NCBI RefSeq assembly: GCF_005047635.1
Contig: NZ_SUKC01000012.1
Coordinates: forward strand, 1-64,000
Length of the DNA stretch: 64,000 bases
Source of the DNA: Arthrobacter sp. CAU 1506
GTDB taxonomy: Bacteria; Actinomycetota; Actinomycetes; Actinomycetales; Micrococcaceae
Reading direction: 5' to 3'
In this document: piece by piece, positions 10,364 through 17,855 of the stretch
How positions within the stretch are numbered: position 1 is the stretch's first letter
Layout: every line of letters starts with the position of its first letter
The notes under the pieces: generated by a model
Database searches by the model: none
What the model was told of the DNA's origin: nothing
What the model saw: only the letters and a program-made list of their open reading frames with translations
Translations under genes and position numbers: made by a program

Positions 10364-11296
10364 ATGGATAGCAATATCGCAATCTGGATCGTGCTGCTGG
10401 TCCTGATCTTGTTCGTCGTGATCGTCCTGGTCCGGGCCGTACGGATCGTCCCGCAGGCACGGGCCGGCGTTGTGGAGCGACTGGGCAAGTACCAGCGCAC
10501 CTTGAACCCGGGACTAACCATCCTGATCCCCTTCGTGGACCGGCTGCTGCCACTGCTGGATCTGCGCGAACAGGTTGTCTCTTTCCCGCCGCAACCGGTG
10601 ATCACCGAAGACAACCTGGTGGTCTCCATCGACACCGTGGTCTATTTCCAGGTCACCGATGCCCGGGCCGCGACCTACGAGATCGCCAACTACATCCAGG
10701 CTGTTGAGCAGCTGACTACCACTACCCTGCGCAACGTGGTGGGCGGCTTGAACCTGGAAGAGGCGCTCACGTCCCGTGATCAGATCAACGGCCAGCTGCG
10801 TGGAGTCCTGGACGAAGCCACCGGCCGCTGGGGGATCCGCGTCTCACGGGTGGAACTCAAGGCGATTGATCCACCGCATTCCATCCAAGATTCGATGGAA
10901 AAGCAGATGCGGGCCGAACGTGACCGCCGCGCGGCCATTTTGACTGCCGAAGGCCTCAAGCAGTCCCAGATCTTGACCGCGGAGGGCCAGCGGCAGGCTG
11001 CCATCCTTGCGGCGGAGGGCGATGCCAAGGCGGCCATCCTGCGGGCCGACGGCGAAGCCCAGGCCATCCAAAAGGTGTTCGACGCTATCCACAAGGGCAA
11101 CCCCACTCAAAAGCTGCTGGCCTACCAGTACCTGCAGACGCTCCCCAAGCTTGCCGAAGGCGAATCGAACAAGCTCTGGATCATCCCCAGCGAGGTTGGC
11201 GAAGCGCTCAAGGGCATTGGCAGCGTGCTGGGCGCTGCGACTCCGGAGGACGGCACGCCGGCGGTCTCCGCAGCCGACAACGCGCCGCGCGGTTAG
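10364..11296 (+). CDS. SPFH-domain (stomatin/prohibitin-like, QmcA-type) protein
   Basis: 310-aa membrane-anchored protein: N-terminal transmembrane helix (about 4-24), SPFH domain (about 25-190, including RAGVVERLGKYQRTLNPGL) and an alanine/glutamate-rich coiled coil (about 185-235) with repeated ILTAEGLKQS, ILTAEGQRQA and ILAAEGDAKA units. These proteins oligomerise into membrane rafts and often regulate membrane proteases such as FtsH. It forms an operon with the NfeD-like gene, a classic pairing. The start has GAGGGGA 4-8 nt upstream. Confidence 0.92.
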   Translation: MDSNIAIWIVLLVLILFVVIVLVRAVRIVPQARAGVVERLGKYQRTLNPGLTILIPFVDRLLPLLDLREQVVSFPPQPVITEDNLVVSIDTVVYFQVTDARAATYEIANYIQAVEQLTTTTLRNVVGGLNLEEALTSRDQINGQLRGVLDEATGRWGIRVSRVELKAIDPPHSIQDSMEKQMRAERDRRAAILTAEGLKQSQILTAEGQRQAAILAAEGDAKAAILRADGEAQAIQKVFDAIHKGNPTQKLLAYQYLQTLPKLAEGESNKLWIIPSEVGEALKGIGSVLGAATPEDGTPAVSAADNAPRG

Positions 11297-11323
11297 GCCG
11301 CACGACCGCAGCCTCATGAAGGA

Positions 11324-11362
11324 CCCGGCGGCCCAGGCATCTGTGAGCCTGTGGCCGCCGGG
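11324..11362 (+). terminator. Long hairpin downstream of SPFH gene
   Basis: CCCGGCGGCC plus CAGGC (11324-11338) pairs with GCCTG, one bulged T, then GGCCGCCGGG (11347-11362). It is strong but lacks a U tract, and lies 27 bp past the SPFH stop codon. Confidence 0.5.
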
Positions 11363-11384
11363 ACCCGCAGCAGCCCGGCGGCGT

Positions 11385-11414
11385 TTTACCTGAAACAGGG
11401 GCGCGGACTATAAT
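11385..11414 (+). promoter_or_regulatory. Sigma-70-type promoter upstream of rbpA (TTTACC / TATAAT)
   Basis: A perfect -10 TATAAT (11409-11414) follows TTTACC (11385-11390) with an 18-bp spacer. The transcript would have a leader of about 165 nt before the rbpA ATG. Confidence 0.65.
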
Positions 11415-11487
11415 GGGTTGTTTGCCGGGAAGTTGCCGCTCATAACCATCCTTGACGTGGAGCAGATTGCCTTTATCATCTGCGACC

Positions 11488-11514
11488 GGGAACAGACGGC
11501 CGCCCGCCGACGTT
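11488..11514 (+). promoter_or_regulatory. Sigma-R/SigH-like promoter of rbpA (GGGAAC-N18-GTT)
   Basis: GGGAAC (11488-11493) is separated by 18 nt from GTT (11512-11514). This matches the GGGAAT-N18/19-GTT signature of thiol-oxidative-stress sigma factors (SigR in Streptomyces, SigH in mycobacteria). In Streptomyces coelicolor rbpA is a known SigR target, which supports the call. Confidence 0.6.
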
Positions 11515-11534
11515 GAGGGTGTTAGCGAGCCATC

Positions 11535-11562
11535 GCGGACGTGGTCCAAGCACCAGGTCCGC
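11535..11562 (+). promoter_or_regulatory. Stem-loop in rbpA leader
   Basis: GCGGAC-G-TGGT (11535-11545) pairs with ACCA-G-GTCCGC (11552-11562) around a 6-nt loop, ending 10 nt before the GAGGGAGAG ribosome-binding region. It may shape translation or RNA stability of rbpA. Confidence 0.45.
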
Positions 11563-11584
11563 CACAAGACAAGAGGGAGAGATC

Positions 11585-11932
11585 ATGAGCGATCGTAGCC
11601 TGCGGGGTATGCGCCTCGGAGCGCAGAGCATGGAGACCGAATCCGGTGTCGAGCCGGCTCCGCGCCAGCGCGTTGAGTACCGTTGCGAGGATGGCGAGCA
11701 GGTGTTCGTCACTTTTGCCGCAGAGGCCGAGATTCCCGCAGTCTGGGTCTCCAAATCCGGCAAAGAGGCGCTCCTGGTCGACGGAGAAAGGCCCGTTGAC
11801 CCGAATGCCAAGCCAGTGCGCACCCACTGGGACATGCTCCTGGAGCGCCGCAGCGTGGAGGAACTGGAACAGATCCTCGAAGACCGCCTGACCAAGCTCC
11901 GCGAACGCCGCGGGGAACGGCGCACCGCTTAA
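11585..11932 (+). CDS. rbpA: RNA polymerase-binding protein RbpA
   Basis: 115-aa essential-type actinobacterial transcription activator that binds RNA polymerase and group 1/2 sigma factors and stabilises the open complex. The N-terminal tail (DRSLRGMRLGAQSMETE) and the sigma-interaction domain (RTHWDMLLERRSVEELEQIL, then basic LRERRGERR) are clear. The core domain (about 28-70) has a single Cys (YRCEDGE), so the zinc-binding Cys set of Streptomyces RbpA is absent, as in mycobacteria. I chose ATG 11585 because of the strong GAGGGAGAG site and family N-terminus. Two promoters, one stress-type, lie upstream. Confidence 0.97.
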   Translation: MSDRSLRGMRLGAQSMETESGVEPAPRQRVEYRCEDGEQVFVTFAAEAEIPAVWVSKSGKEALLVDGERPVDPNAKPVRTHWDMLLERRSVEELEQILEDRLTKLRERRGERRTA

Positions 11933-11960
11933 CGCCTCGCCTCTCAGCCGCCAAAGCTAA

Positions 11961-11991
11961 AGGGAGCAACCCGGAATCCGGGTTGCTCCCT
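11961..11991. terminator. Bidirectional terminator between rbpA and mannosyltransferase
   Basis: AGGGAGCAACCCGG pairs perfectly with CCGGGTTGCTCCCT around a 3-nt loop. Short T-rich runs follow on both strands, fitting a shared terminator for these convergent genes. Confidence 0.8.
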
Positions 11992-12046
11992 CTGCTTTTA
12001 AGTCGGCCTCTGATGCATTCGTCCGGGTCCGGAGCGCTCGCGCGGC

Positions 12047-12778
12047 TCAGGCCCTCTTGGCGCGAAGCCTGCGCCACTTGTCGGCAATCCCCCATTTGGT
12101 GACCAGCACAATCGATTCGGCAACAATTGCACCGCTCATCTTCGAGTCGCCGTACTCCCGCTCGACGAAGGTGATCGGAACTTCGCGGACTGTCAGCCCT
12201 GCCTTCAGGGTCTGCCAGGTGAGATCGATCTGGAAGCAGTAACCGACCGATTCCACGGCAGCAAGATCGATGGTGCGCAGGGTCTGGGCCTTGAAGGCGT
12301 TGTAGCCCCCGGTGATGTCGCGGATGGTCACACCCAGCATGATCCGCGAGTACAGGCTGCCAGCCAGGGAAATGGCCTTGCGGTGGATGGGCCAGTTGAC
12401 GACTTTGCCGCCGGGGATCCAGCGCGAGCCTTTGGCCATGTCTGCGCCCTCGCGCAGCGCGGACAGCAACCGGTTCAGTTCTTCCGGCTGGTGGGAGCCA
12501 TCGGCGTCCATTTCCACCAGCACGTCGTAGCCGGCGTCGAGGCCCCAGCGAAATCCGGCGATGTAGGCTGCGCCCAGTCCGGCCTTGCCCTCGCGGTGGA
12601 GCACGTGGATGGCGGAATCTTCAGCGGCCATCCGGTCGGCGAGGGCGCCGGTGCCATCCGGTGAATTGTCGTCGACCACCAGGATGTCGGAGCCGGGTTC
12701 GGCGGAGCGGAGGCGGGCTACTGTCTTCGGGAGGGACTCAATCTCGTTGTACGTCGGGATGATGGTGACGACCCGCAC
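12047..12778 (-). CDS. Polyprenol-phosphate mannosyltransferase (GT2, Ppm1/DPM1-like)
   Basis: 243-aa family-2 glycosyltransferase that makes polyprenol-phosphate-mannose, the donor for lipoglycan and protein mannosylation, at the inner membrane face. Motifs include TIIPTYNEIESLP (5-17), VVDDNSPDG (34-42), the metal-binding EMDADGSH (about 89-96) and the ITGGYNAFK region. It lacks the acyltransferase domain of mycobacterial Ppm1 and the membrane-anchoring helices of some DPM1 forms. The GTG start has AAAGG upstream and follows directly on the stop codon of a small upstream open frame. A TATACT -10-like element lies at 12862-12867. Confidence 0.9.
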   Translation of the reverse strand: MRVVTIIPTYNEIESLPKTVARLRSAEPGSDILVVDDNSPDGTGALADRMAAEDSAIHVLHREGKAGLGAAYIAGFRWGLDAGYDVLVEMDADGSHQPEELNRLLSALREGADMAKGSRWIPGGKVVNWPIHRKAISLAGSLYSRIMLGVTIRDITGGYNAFKAQTLRTIDLAAVESVGYCFQIDLTWQTLKAGLTVREVPITFVEREYGDSKMSGAIVAESIVLVTKWGIADKWRRLRAKRA

Positions 12779-13000
12779 TCAGTGGCCTTTCGAACGTTGT
12801 GCTGCAAAACCGCAGATTCCATGATGCGTGAGGTGCCCAAAGGCTTCCACATCGACGGTCCAGTATAGGCCATCGCCCGGATGGCCAGCTGGCAGACAGT
12901 CCGGGCGGCCGGTATCGGGAGGAAGGGCGGGTAGGTCCGCATGCCTTCGGGCCACGAAAGCAAACCTGTAGGGGAACGCAGACATGTTTTCTACTGACAT
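12779..13000 (-). CDS. Possible small upstream protein or leader ORF (73 aa)
   Basis: An open frame of 73 codons (MSVENMSAFPYRFAFVAR...) whose TGA directly abuts the GTG of the mannosyltransferase gene. It has no clear Shine-Dalgarno, no family resemblance and only moderate third-position GC, and its start overlaps one arm of the 15-bp inverted repeat. It could be a leader peptide coupled to the downstream gene, or chance. Confidence 0.2.
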   Translation of the reverse strand: MSVENMSAFPYRFAFVARRHADLPALPPDTGRPDCLPAGHPGDGLYWTVDVEAFGHLTHHGICGFAAQRSKGH

Positions 13001-13012
13001 GCGGACCTACCC
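12929..13012. repeat. 15-bp perfect inverted repeat around 54 nt
   Basis: GGGTAGGTCCGCATG (12929-12943) is the exact reverse complement of CATGCGGACCTACCC (12998-13012). The 84-bp unit could fold as one long hairpin in RNA, or be a tiny inverted-repeat element; I see no target-site duplication at its ends. Confidence 0.7.
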
Positions 13013-13134
13013 TGGAAAGTGCCGGTTCGTCAAGGGGCAAAGGGTGCAACCGCCCAGAGGCAGGCTACCGCCAGCTGCCGCTCTCCCCGGCACGGGCCGA
13101 AATCCGCGAAGAAATACCGGCCCACTGAGACTTC

Positions 13135-13162
13135 AGCCTACTGGCTATGTAGGAAGTGTCAA
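13135..13162 (-). promoter_or_regulatory. Minus-strand promoter TTGACA-N16-TAGGCT
   Basis: On the minus strand the consensus -35 TTGACA (13157-13162) is followed after 16 nt by TAGGCT (13135-13140). Transcription would start near 13128 and run about 350 nt before the mannosyltransferase start codon. Confidence 0.55.
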
Positions 13163-13166
13163 TACC

Positions 13167-13206
13167 GCTCTGACCTGCGGTTTTGTCCAAAGATGCACGT
13201 CAGAGC
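13167..13206. promoter_or_regulatory. Inverted repeat GCTCTGAC-N24-GTCAGAGC
   Basis: Perfect 8-bp arms (13167-13174 and 13199-13206) sit 5 bp upstream of the minus-strand -35 element, a typical place for an activator or repressor site. Confidence 0.4.
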
Positions 13207-13298
13207 AGGTCTCCTTACTGCGGAAATGAGCAGAAATTAAACATTTCATTCAGATTTTCCTCCATGCGGCCCGGACCGCTCCCCCGGCACCACCCGCC

Positions 13299-14933
13299 CT
13301 AGAACGCGTCATGGATGGTTATTCCGTTCACCACGGTCCGGACACATTCCGGCAACCGCCCATTGTCCAGAGACGGAAGCATGGGGGTGCCGGCGCGGGC
13401 ATCCGTGCTCCAGGCAGACACCCGCGAGTCCGGCGTCTGGATGGAAAGTTCATCCGCATCCCAGACAGCGAAGGTGGCCGGTGTCCCCGGAGCCAGCTGC
13501 CCCTCCATCGGGTTGCGCTCCCCTGCCGCCCGCCAGCCTGCCCGCGTGTGCGCCAAAAACGCAGCCCGTGCAGACATCTGCTCGCCCCGATTGTGATGCT
13601 CCAGGCATGCCTTCACGGTTGCCCATGGGCTTTGTTCGGTCACCGGGGCGTCGGATCCGATGGCCACTGGAACGCCCGCGGTCTGCATCGTGCCCACCGC
13701 ATTCATCGCCAGTGCAGCCTCGGCACCAAGACGGGTGGCGTACATCCCGTCGCTCCCGCCCCAATACGCGTCGAAGAGTGGCTGCATGCTGGCCGTCACG
13801 CCATGCTGCAGCAGCCGCTCGAGTGCTCCATCAGGCAGCATCTCCACATGTTCCAGGCGCGGACGGGCGGACCGCACCGTCGCTTGTCCGACGCGTTCGG
13901 CGGCCAGATCCAGCGCATCCAGCACCCGGAGGAGCGCGGCGTCGCCGATCACGTGGAAGCCGGCCTGAATGCCTGCCTCAGCCGTCAACTCCAGGTGCCG
14001 GGCAGCTGCCTCGGTTTCCAGGTACAGCGAACCGTGTTCGCCCGGCCGGTCGGCATAGCCGGCGCTGATGGCCGCGGAATGGGACCCGATGGAGCCGTCC
14101 ATGGTCAAGTCGCCGCCCAGCCCCCGCAGGCGCCCGGCAAAGCGTTCCATGGTCTCGGAGACCTGTCCGGCCGAGGTCATCAGCTCGCCCCAATACGGCA
14201 GGATCCTGGGTCCGGGTTCGGCATCGCTCAGCGCCAGCAGTCCCAGCAGGTCCTCGGCGGGTCCCAGCTGCGGGGCAGCCATTTCCGTCAGCGCGACGTA
14301 CCCTCGGGAAGCCGCGTGCTGCAGGGCCTTGCGCTGGAGTTCTTCCCGCCGGCCGGCAGCGGGAGCCTGGACAGCGTGCCGAGCGCGTTCCAGCGCCGGC
14401 CCGCTGACGGTGCCGCTGGCGGTCCATCCGGGCACCTCGGCCAGCGCCAGCCGGGCTGCCAGCGCCGCCGAGACCACTGCTGAATGGACGTCCACCCGGG
14501 TCAGGAAGACCTCTGCCCCCGCCGCGGCGCGGTCCAGTTCGGCAGCGCTCGGTGCGCGGTGCTCCGGCCACCGGGTTTCATCCCAGCCGTGTCCCAGCAC
14601 GGGCCCCGTGTTCTGCCGCGCAGCTGCTGCGACCGCATCGAGCAGTTCGGCCAGTGAGGCACAACCGGCCAGATTCAGCGAGGACAGGGCGAGGCCAGTC
14701 TGGGTCACGTGGGCATGGGAATCCACGAACCCGGGGGCCACCAGCCGACCGTCCAGGTCGACAATGCTCATGGTGTTGTCCGCTATGGACGTGGCGGCAT
14801 GCTCGGATCCGATCCACGCCACGGTGCCGCCGTCAACCAGCATGGCCGTGGCATAGGGGTCGGCCGCGCTGTAGATGCTGCCATTGCGGTACAGCGTGAC
14901 ACCCGAGGCGGCGGGCAGGGCGGAGTTACTCAT
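13299..14933 (-). CDS. Amidohydrolase family protein (YtcJ-like)
   Basis: 544-aa metal-dependent hydrolase of the amidohydrolase superfamily, YtcJ-like group. The metal motif is DSHAHVTQTG (about 72-81), a second metal-linked His lies in the HVIGDAAL segment, and the terminal Asp in AIGSDAPVTEQSPW. Members hydrolyse C-N bonds of amides, formamides or cyclic ureas; the substrate cannot be told here. ATG 14933 has AAAGGAT 5-11 nt upstream. It follows helY on the same strand by 35 bp and may be co-transcribed. Confidence 0.88.
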   Translation of the reverse strand: MSNSALPAASGVTLYRNGSIYSAADPYATAMLVDGGTVAWIGSEHAATSIADNTMSIVDLDGRLVAPGFVDSHAHVTQTGLALSSLNLAGCASLAELLDAVAAAARQNTGPVLGHGWDETRWPEHRAPSAAELDRAAAGAEVFLTRVDVHSAVVSAALAARLALAEVPGWTASGTVSGPALERARHAVQAPAAGRREELQRKALQHAASRGYVALTEMAAPQLGPAEDLLGLLALSDAEPGPRILPYWGELMTSAGQVSETMERFAGRLRGLGGDLTMDGSIGSHSAAISAGYADRPGEHGSLYLETEAAARHLELTAEAGIQAGFHVIGDAALLRVLDALDLAAERVGQATVRSARPRLEHVEMLPDGALERLLQHGVTASMQPLFDAYWGGSDGMYATRLGAEAALAMNAVGTMQTAGVPVAIGSDAPVTEQSPWATVKACLEHHNRGEQMSARAAFLAHTRAGWRAAGERNPMEGQLAPGTPATFAVWDADELSIQTPDSRVSAWSTDARAGTPMLPSLDNGRLPECVRTVVNGITIHDAF

Positions 14934-14968
14934 GGAGATCCTTTCAGGGGGTGCAGCGGCGGGCCGGG

Positions 14969-17788
14969 CTATTCGGCCACGGCGGCATAGGCAACGACGC
15001 CGCGGCGGACCTGGCCGATGGCCTGCCTGCCGCGCGCCGCTAGCTGTGAATCAATGGCGGGAACCTTGACCAACTGGTCCAGCAGGTCGATCACCTGCTT
15101 GGCCCACCGGACAAAGTCGCCGGCAGCCAGGTCGGTTCCCTTGAGGGCTGTTTGCAGCGAGCGGCCGCTCGCCCACTTGTAGATCGGCCAGACGAGTCCC
15201 AGTTCCGGCTCTCCGCTCAGCGGCAAGCGGTGCTGCTCCTCAAGGTCGGTCAGCTGCGACCATTCGCGCACGGCGATGCTGACCGACGCTTCCATCGCCG
15301 GCGAGGGCATCTTGGGCCGAATGCCGGCCTCTTCGCGTTTGGCCTGGTACACCAGGCAGGAGACGAAGGCCGCCAGTTCTGCGGAGCTGAGCCCTGCGAA
15401 GGCGTCCTGTTCCAGGCACAGCGCCACCAACAGGTCGCGGTCCCCGTAGATCCGCCGGAGGCGTTCTCCCGCCGGGCTGATGGCCACCCCGTCGCCGCCG
15501 GTCTCCAGATAGCCATAGCTGTCCAATACCTGGCAGACACGGTCGAAGGTCTTGGCGATGGTGTTGGTCCGGCCCTGGATCTGCGATACCAGCTGGTCGG
15601 TCTCCTTGCGGAGCTTCCACCACCGCTCGGCCCAGCGGGCGTGGTCCTCACGATCGCTGCAGCCGTGGCAGGGATGGGCCTTAAGTTTGCGGCGCAGGTC
15701 GTTGATCTGCCGCTCGGCCTGTTGCCCGCCGGGCACCACAAAGTCACGGTGCTCGGTCCCGCGCCGCGGCGGACGCTTGTCGTGCAGGGCATTGCGCAGC
15801 GACGACGCCAGGTCGCGGCGTTCCTTCGGGCTGCGCGCGTTGAAGGACTTGGGGATCCGGATGCTGGAAAGGACCTCCACCGGGCCTTGGAAATCGTCAA
15901 CCGAGATGCGCCGGATGTGCTTTTCCTGGGTCAGCACCGTCGGGCGGGGCTCGCGGGCTGATTCGTCGCGGTCCAGCACCACCGCGTAGCCCAGGCTCCG
16001 TCCTGCCGAGATGTCGATGATGTCCCCGCGGCGCAGGCGGTCCAGCGACGATGCGGCCGCCGAACGCAGATGCCGGGACTGAGTACGGGAGGCGCGTTTC
16101 TCGACGTCGTTCAGTTCCCGGCGCAGCCGCGCGTACTCGGTGAAGTCGCCCAAGTGGCAGCTCATCGCCTGTTCGTAGCCGGCCAGGGATTCTTCCCGGC
16201 TGCGCACCTGCTTCGCCAGGCCCACCACCGAGCGGTCGGCCTGGAACTGCGCGAACGAGCTCTCCAGGATCTCGCGGGCGGGACCGCGGCCGAACTGGGC
16301 GATTAGGTTGATGCTCATGTTGTAGGTCGGCCGGAAGCTGGAATTCAGCGGATAGGTGCGCCGTGAAGCCAGGCCGGCCACTGCTCCCGGATCGGTGCCG
16401 GGCTGCCACAGCACCACGGCGTGGCCCTCGACGTCGATGCCCCGCCGTCCGGCGCGGCCGGTCAGCTGGGTGTACTCCCCCGCGGTGATGTCGACGTGTG
16501 CCTCGCCGTTGAACTTGTCCAGTTTCTCCAGCACCACGGACCGGGCCGGCATGTTCACGCCCAGCGCCAGTGTCTCGGTAGCGAAGACGGCGCGCACCAA
16601 CCCGTCGGCGAAAAGCTTCTCCACCACTTCCTTGAACGTGGGAAGCATGCCGGCGTGGTGGGCCGAGAATCCTCGGGACAAGCCCTCGCGCCAGGTCCAG
16701 AAGCCGAGCACGTCCAGGTCTTCTTCGGCGATGTCCTGCACTGCTTCGTCCACCCGGCGGACGATGGCGTCGCGTTCCTTCTCCGTGGTCAGGATCAACC
16801 CGGACTCCAGGCACTGCTTTACGGCGGCGTCGCAGCCGTTGCGGGAAAAAATGAAAGTGATTGCCGGTAGCAGCCCTTCGCTGTCCAGCTTGGCGATCAC
16901 CTGCGGCCGGCTGGCGCGCCGGATCCGGGTCAACGCCTGCCGTGGAGGTTCCGGGGCACGCCGTCCCCGCCGTCCGCCGGACCGGCCCCAGTTGGCGCTG
17001 CGGTTGAGCTTGTGCTCGGCCGAAGCCAGCTTCAGCAGCTCGGGGTTCACTTCATAGGCACGGCTGTTGCCGGCCCCGGACTCCGGCACCGATTCATCGA
17101 AGGCAATGTCGCCGGCGAAGAGATCGAACAAGTCGGAACCGACCATCACGTGCTGCCACAGCGGGACCGGCCGGTGCTCGGACACCACCACGTCAGTGTC
17201 GCCGCGGACGGTATCCAGCCAGGCGCCGAACTCTTCCGCATTGGAGACGGTGGCCGACAATGAGACCAACTGCACGTCGTCGGGCAGGTGGATGATGACT
17301 TCTTCCCACACCGCACCACGGAAGCGGTCGGCCAGATAGTGGACCTCGTCCATCACCACGTAGGCCAGGTCCAGCAACGTCTCGGAGTTGGCGTACAGCA
17401 TGTTCCGCAGCACCTCGGTGGTCATCACCACGACGTCCGCATGCGGGTTGACGGAGGTGTCGCCGGTCAGCAGGCCGACCCGTTCCGCTCCGTAGGTGGC
17501 GACCAATTCGTTGTACTTCTGGTTGCTCAGCGCCTTGATCGGCGTGGTGTAGAAAGCCTTCAAGCCCCGCTGCAGCGCCATGTAGACCGCAAACTCGCCG
17601 ACCACGGTCTTGCCGGCGCCGGTGGGGGCGGCAACCAGCACGCCGCGCCCGAGCTCAAGCGCTTCGCAGGCTTCGCGCTGGAACGGATCGAGTTCGAATC
17701 CGAGGGTCTGGCTGAATGAATACAACCGGGTCTTGGAGAAGGCCACCCGTTCGGCGGCTGCCAGATAGCGTTCGGATGGAGAACTCAT
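14969..17788 (-). CDS. helY: Ski2-like DEAD/DEAH-box RNA helicase HelY
   Basis: 939-aa superfamily-2 helicase. Motif I is AAPTGAGKT (53-61), motif II DEVH (147-150), motif III SLSATVSN and motif VI QLTGRAGRRGID. The C-terminal half carries the DSHCT-type domain. Mycobacterial HelY (906 aa) is the closest known relative; Ski2-like enzymes unwind structured RNA for decay or processing. In many actinobacteria helY lies next to tatC and the proteasome genes, exactly as here. ATG 17788 follows TAGTCT by 6 nt, so its mRNA is likely leaderless and independent of tatC. Confidence 0.93.
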   Translation of the reverse strand: MSSPSERYLAAAERVAFSKTRLYSFSQTLGFELDPFQREACEALELGRGVLVAAPTGAGKTVVGEFAVYMALQRGLKAFYTTPIKALSNQKYNELVATYGAERVGLLTGDTSVNPHADVVVMTTEVLRNMLYANSETLLDLAYVVMDEVHYLADRFRGAVWEEVIIHLPDDVQLVSLSATVSNAEEFGAWLDTVRGDTDVVVSEHRPVPLWQHVMVGSDLFDLFAGDIAFDESVPESGAGNSRAYEVNPELLKLASAEHKLNRSANWGRSGGRRGRRAPEPPRQALTRIRRASRPQVIAKLDSEGLLPAITFIFSRNGCDAAVKQCLESGLILTTEKERDAIVRRVDEAVQDIAEEDLDVLGFWTWREGLSRGFSAHHAGMLPTFKEVVEKLFADGLVRAVFATETLALGVNMPARSVVLEKLDKFNGEAHVDITAGEYTQLTGRAGRRGIDVEGHAVVLWQPGTDPGAVAGLASRRTYPLNSSFRPTYNMSINLIAQFGRGPAREILESSFAQFQADRSVVGLAKQVRSREESLAGYEQAMSCHLGDFTEYARLRRELNDVEKRASRTQSRHLRSAAASSLDRLRRGDIIDISAGRSLGYAVVLDRDESAREPRPTVLTQEKHIRRISVDDFQGPVEVLSSIRIPKSFNARSPKERRDLASSLRNALHDKRPPRRGTEHRDFVVPGGQQAERQINDLRRKLKAHPCHGCSDREDHARWAERWWKLRKETDQLVSQIQGRTNTIAKTFDRVCQVLDSYGYLETGGDGVAISPAGERLRRIYGDRDLLVALCLEQDAFAGLSSAELAAFVSCLVYQAKREEAGIRPKMPSPAMEASVSIAVREWSQLTDLEEQHRLPLSGEPELGLVWPIYKWASGRSLQTALKGTDLAAGDFVRWAKQVIDLLDQLVKVPAIDSQLAARGRQAIGQVRRGVVAYAAVAE

Positions 17789-17794
17789 ATCAAA

Positions 17795-17800
17795 AGACTA
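17795..17800 (-). promoter_or_regulatory. -10 element TAGTCT, leaderless promoter of helY
   Basis: On the minus strand TAGTCT ends 6 nt before the ATG at 17788. No Shine-Dalgarno is present. Confidence 0.5.
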
Positions 17801-17855
17801 TCCGTTTAAACCAGTGCGCCTGAGTGCACCTCTGGGCTCGACGAGCCGTATGCCG

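Larger units (their letters stand above)
12779..13298. other. 520-bp structured intergenic region
   Basis: Apart from one doubtful small frame there is no gene. The region holds a 15-bp perfect inverted repeat (12929-13012), a minus-strand promoter TTGACA-N16-TAGGCT (13135-13162), an 8-bp inverted repeat just upstream of that promoter (13167-13206) and an AT-rich patch with GAAAT-N5-ATTTC (13233-13247). This suggests a long regulated leader for the mannosyltransferase or a small RNA. I could not match it to a known riboswitch. Confidence 0.5.

Noticed and set aside
13020-13110. Possible TPP-like or cobalamin riboswitch in the mannosyltransferase leader
   Set aside because: Only short fragments (ACCCTTTG-like and GCGAAG-like) match; the full conserved cores are missing.
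12984-13229. 81-codon plus-strand frame in the structured intergenic region
   Set aside because: No ribosome binding site, composition unlike neighbours, and it overlaps both inverted repeats; more likely non-coding.
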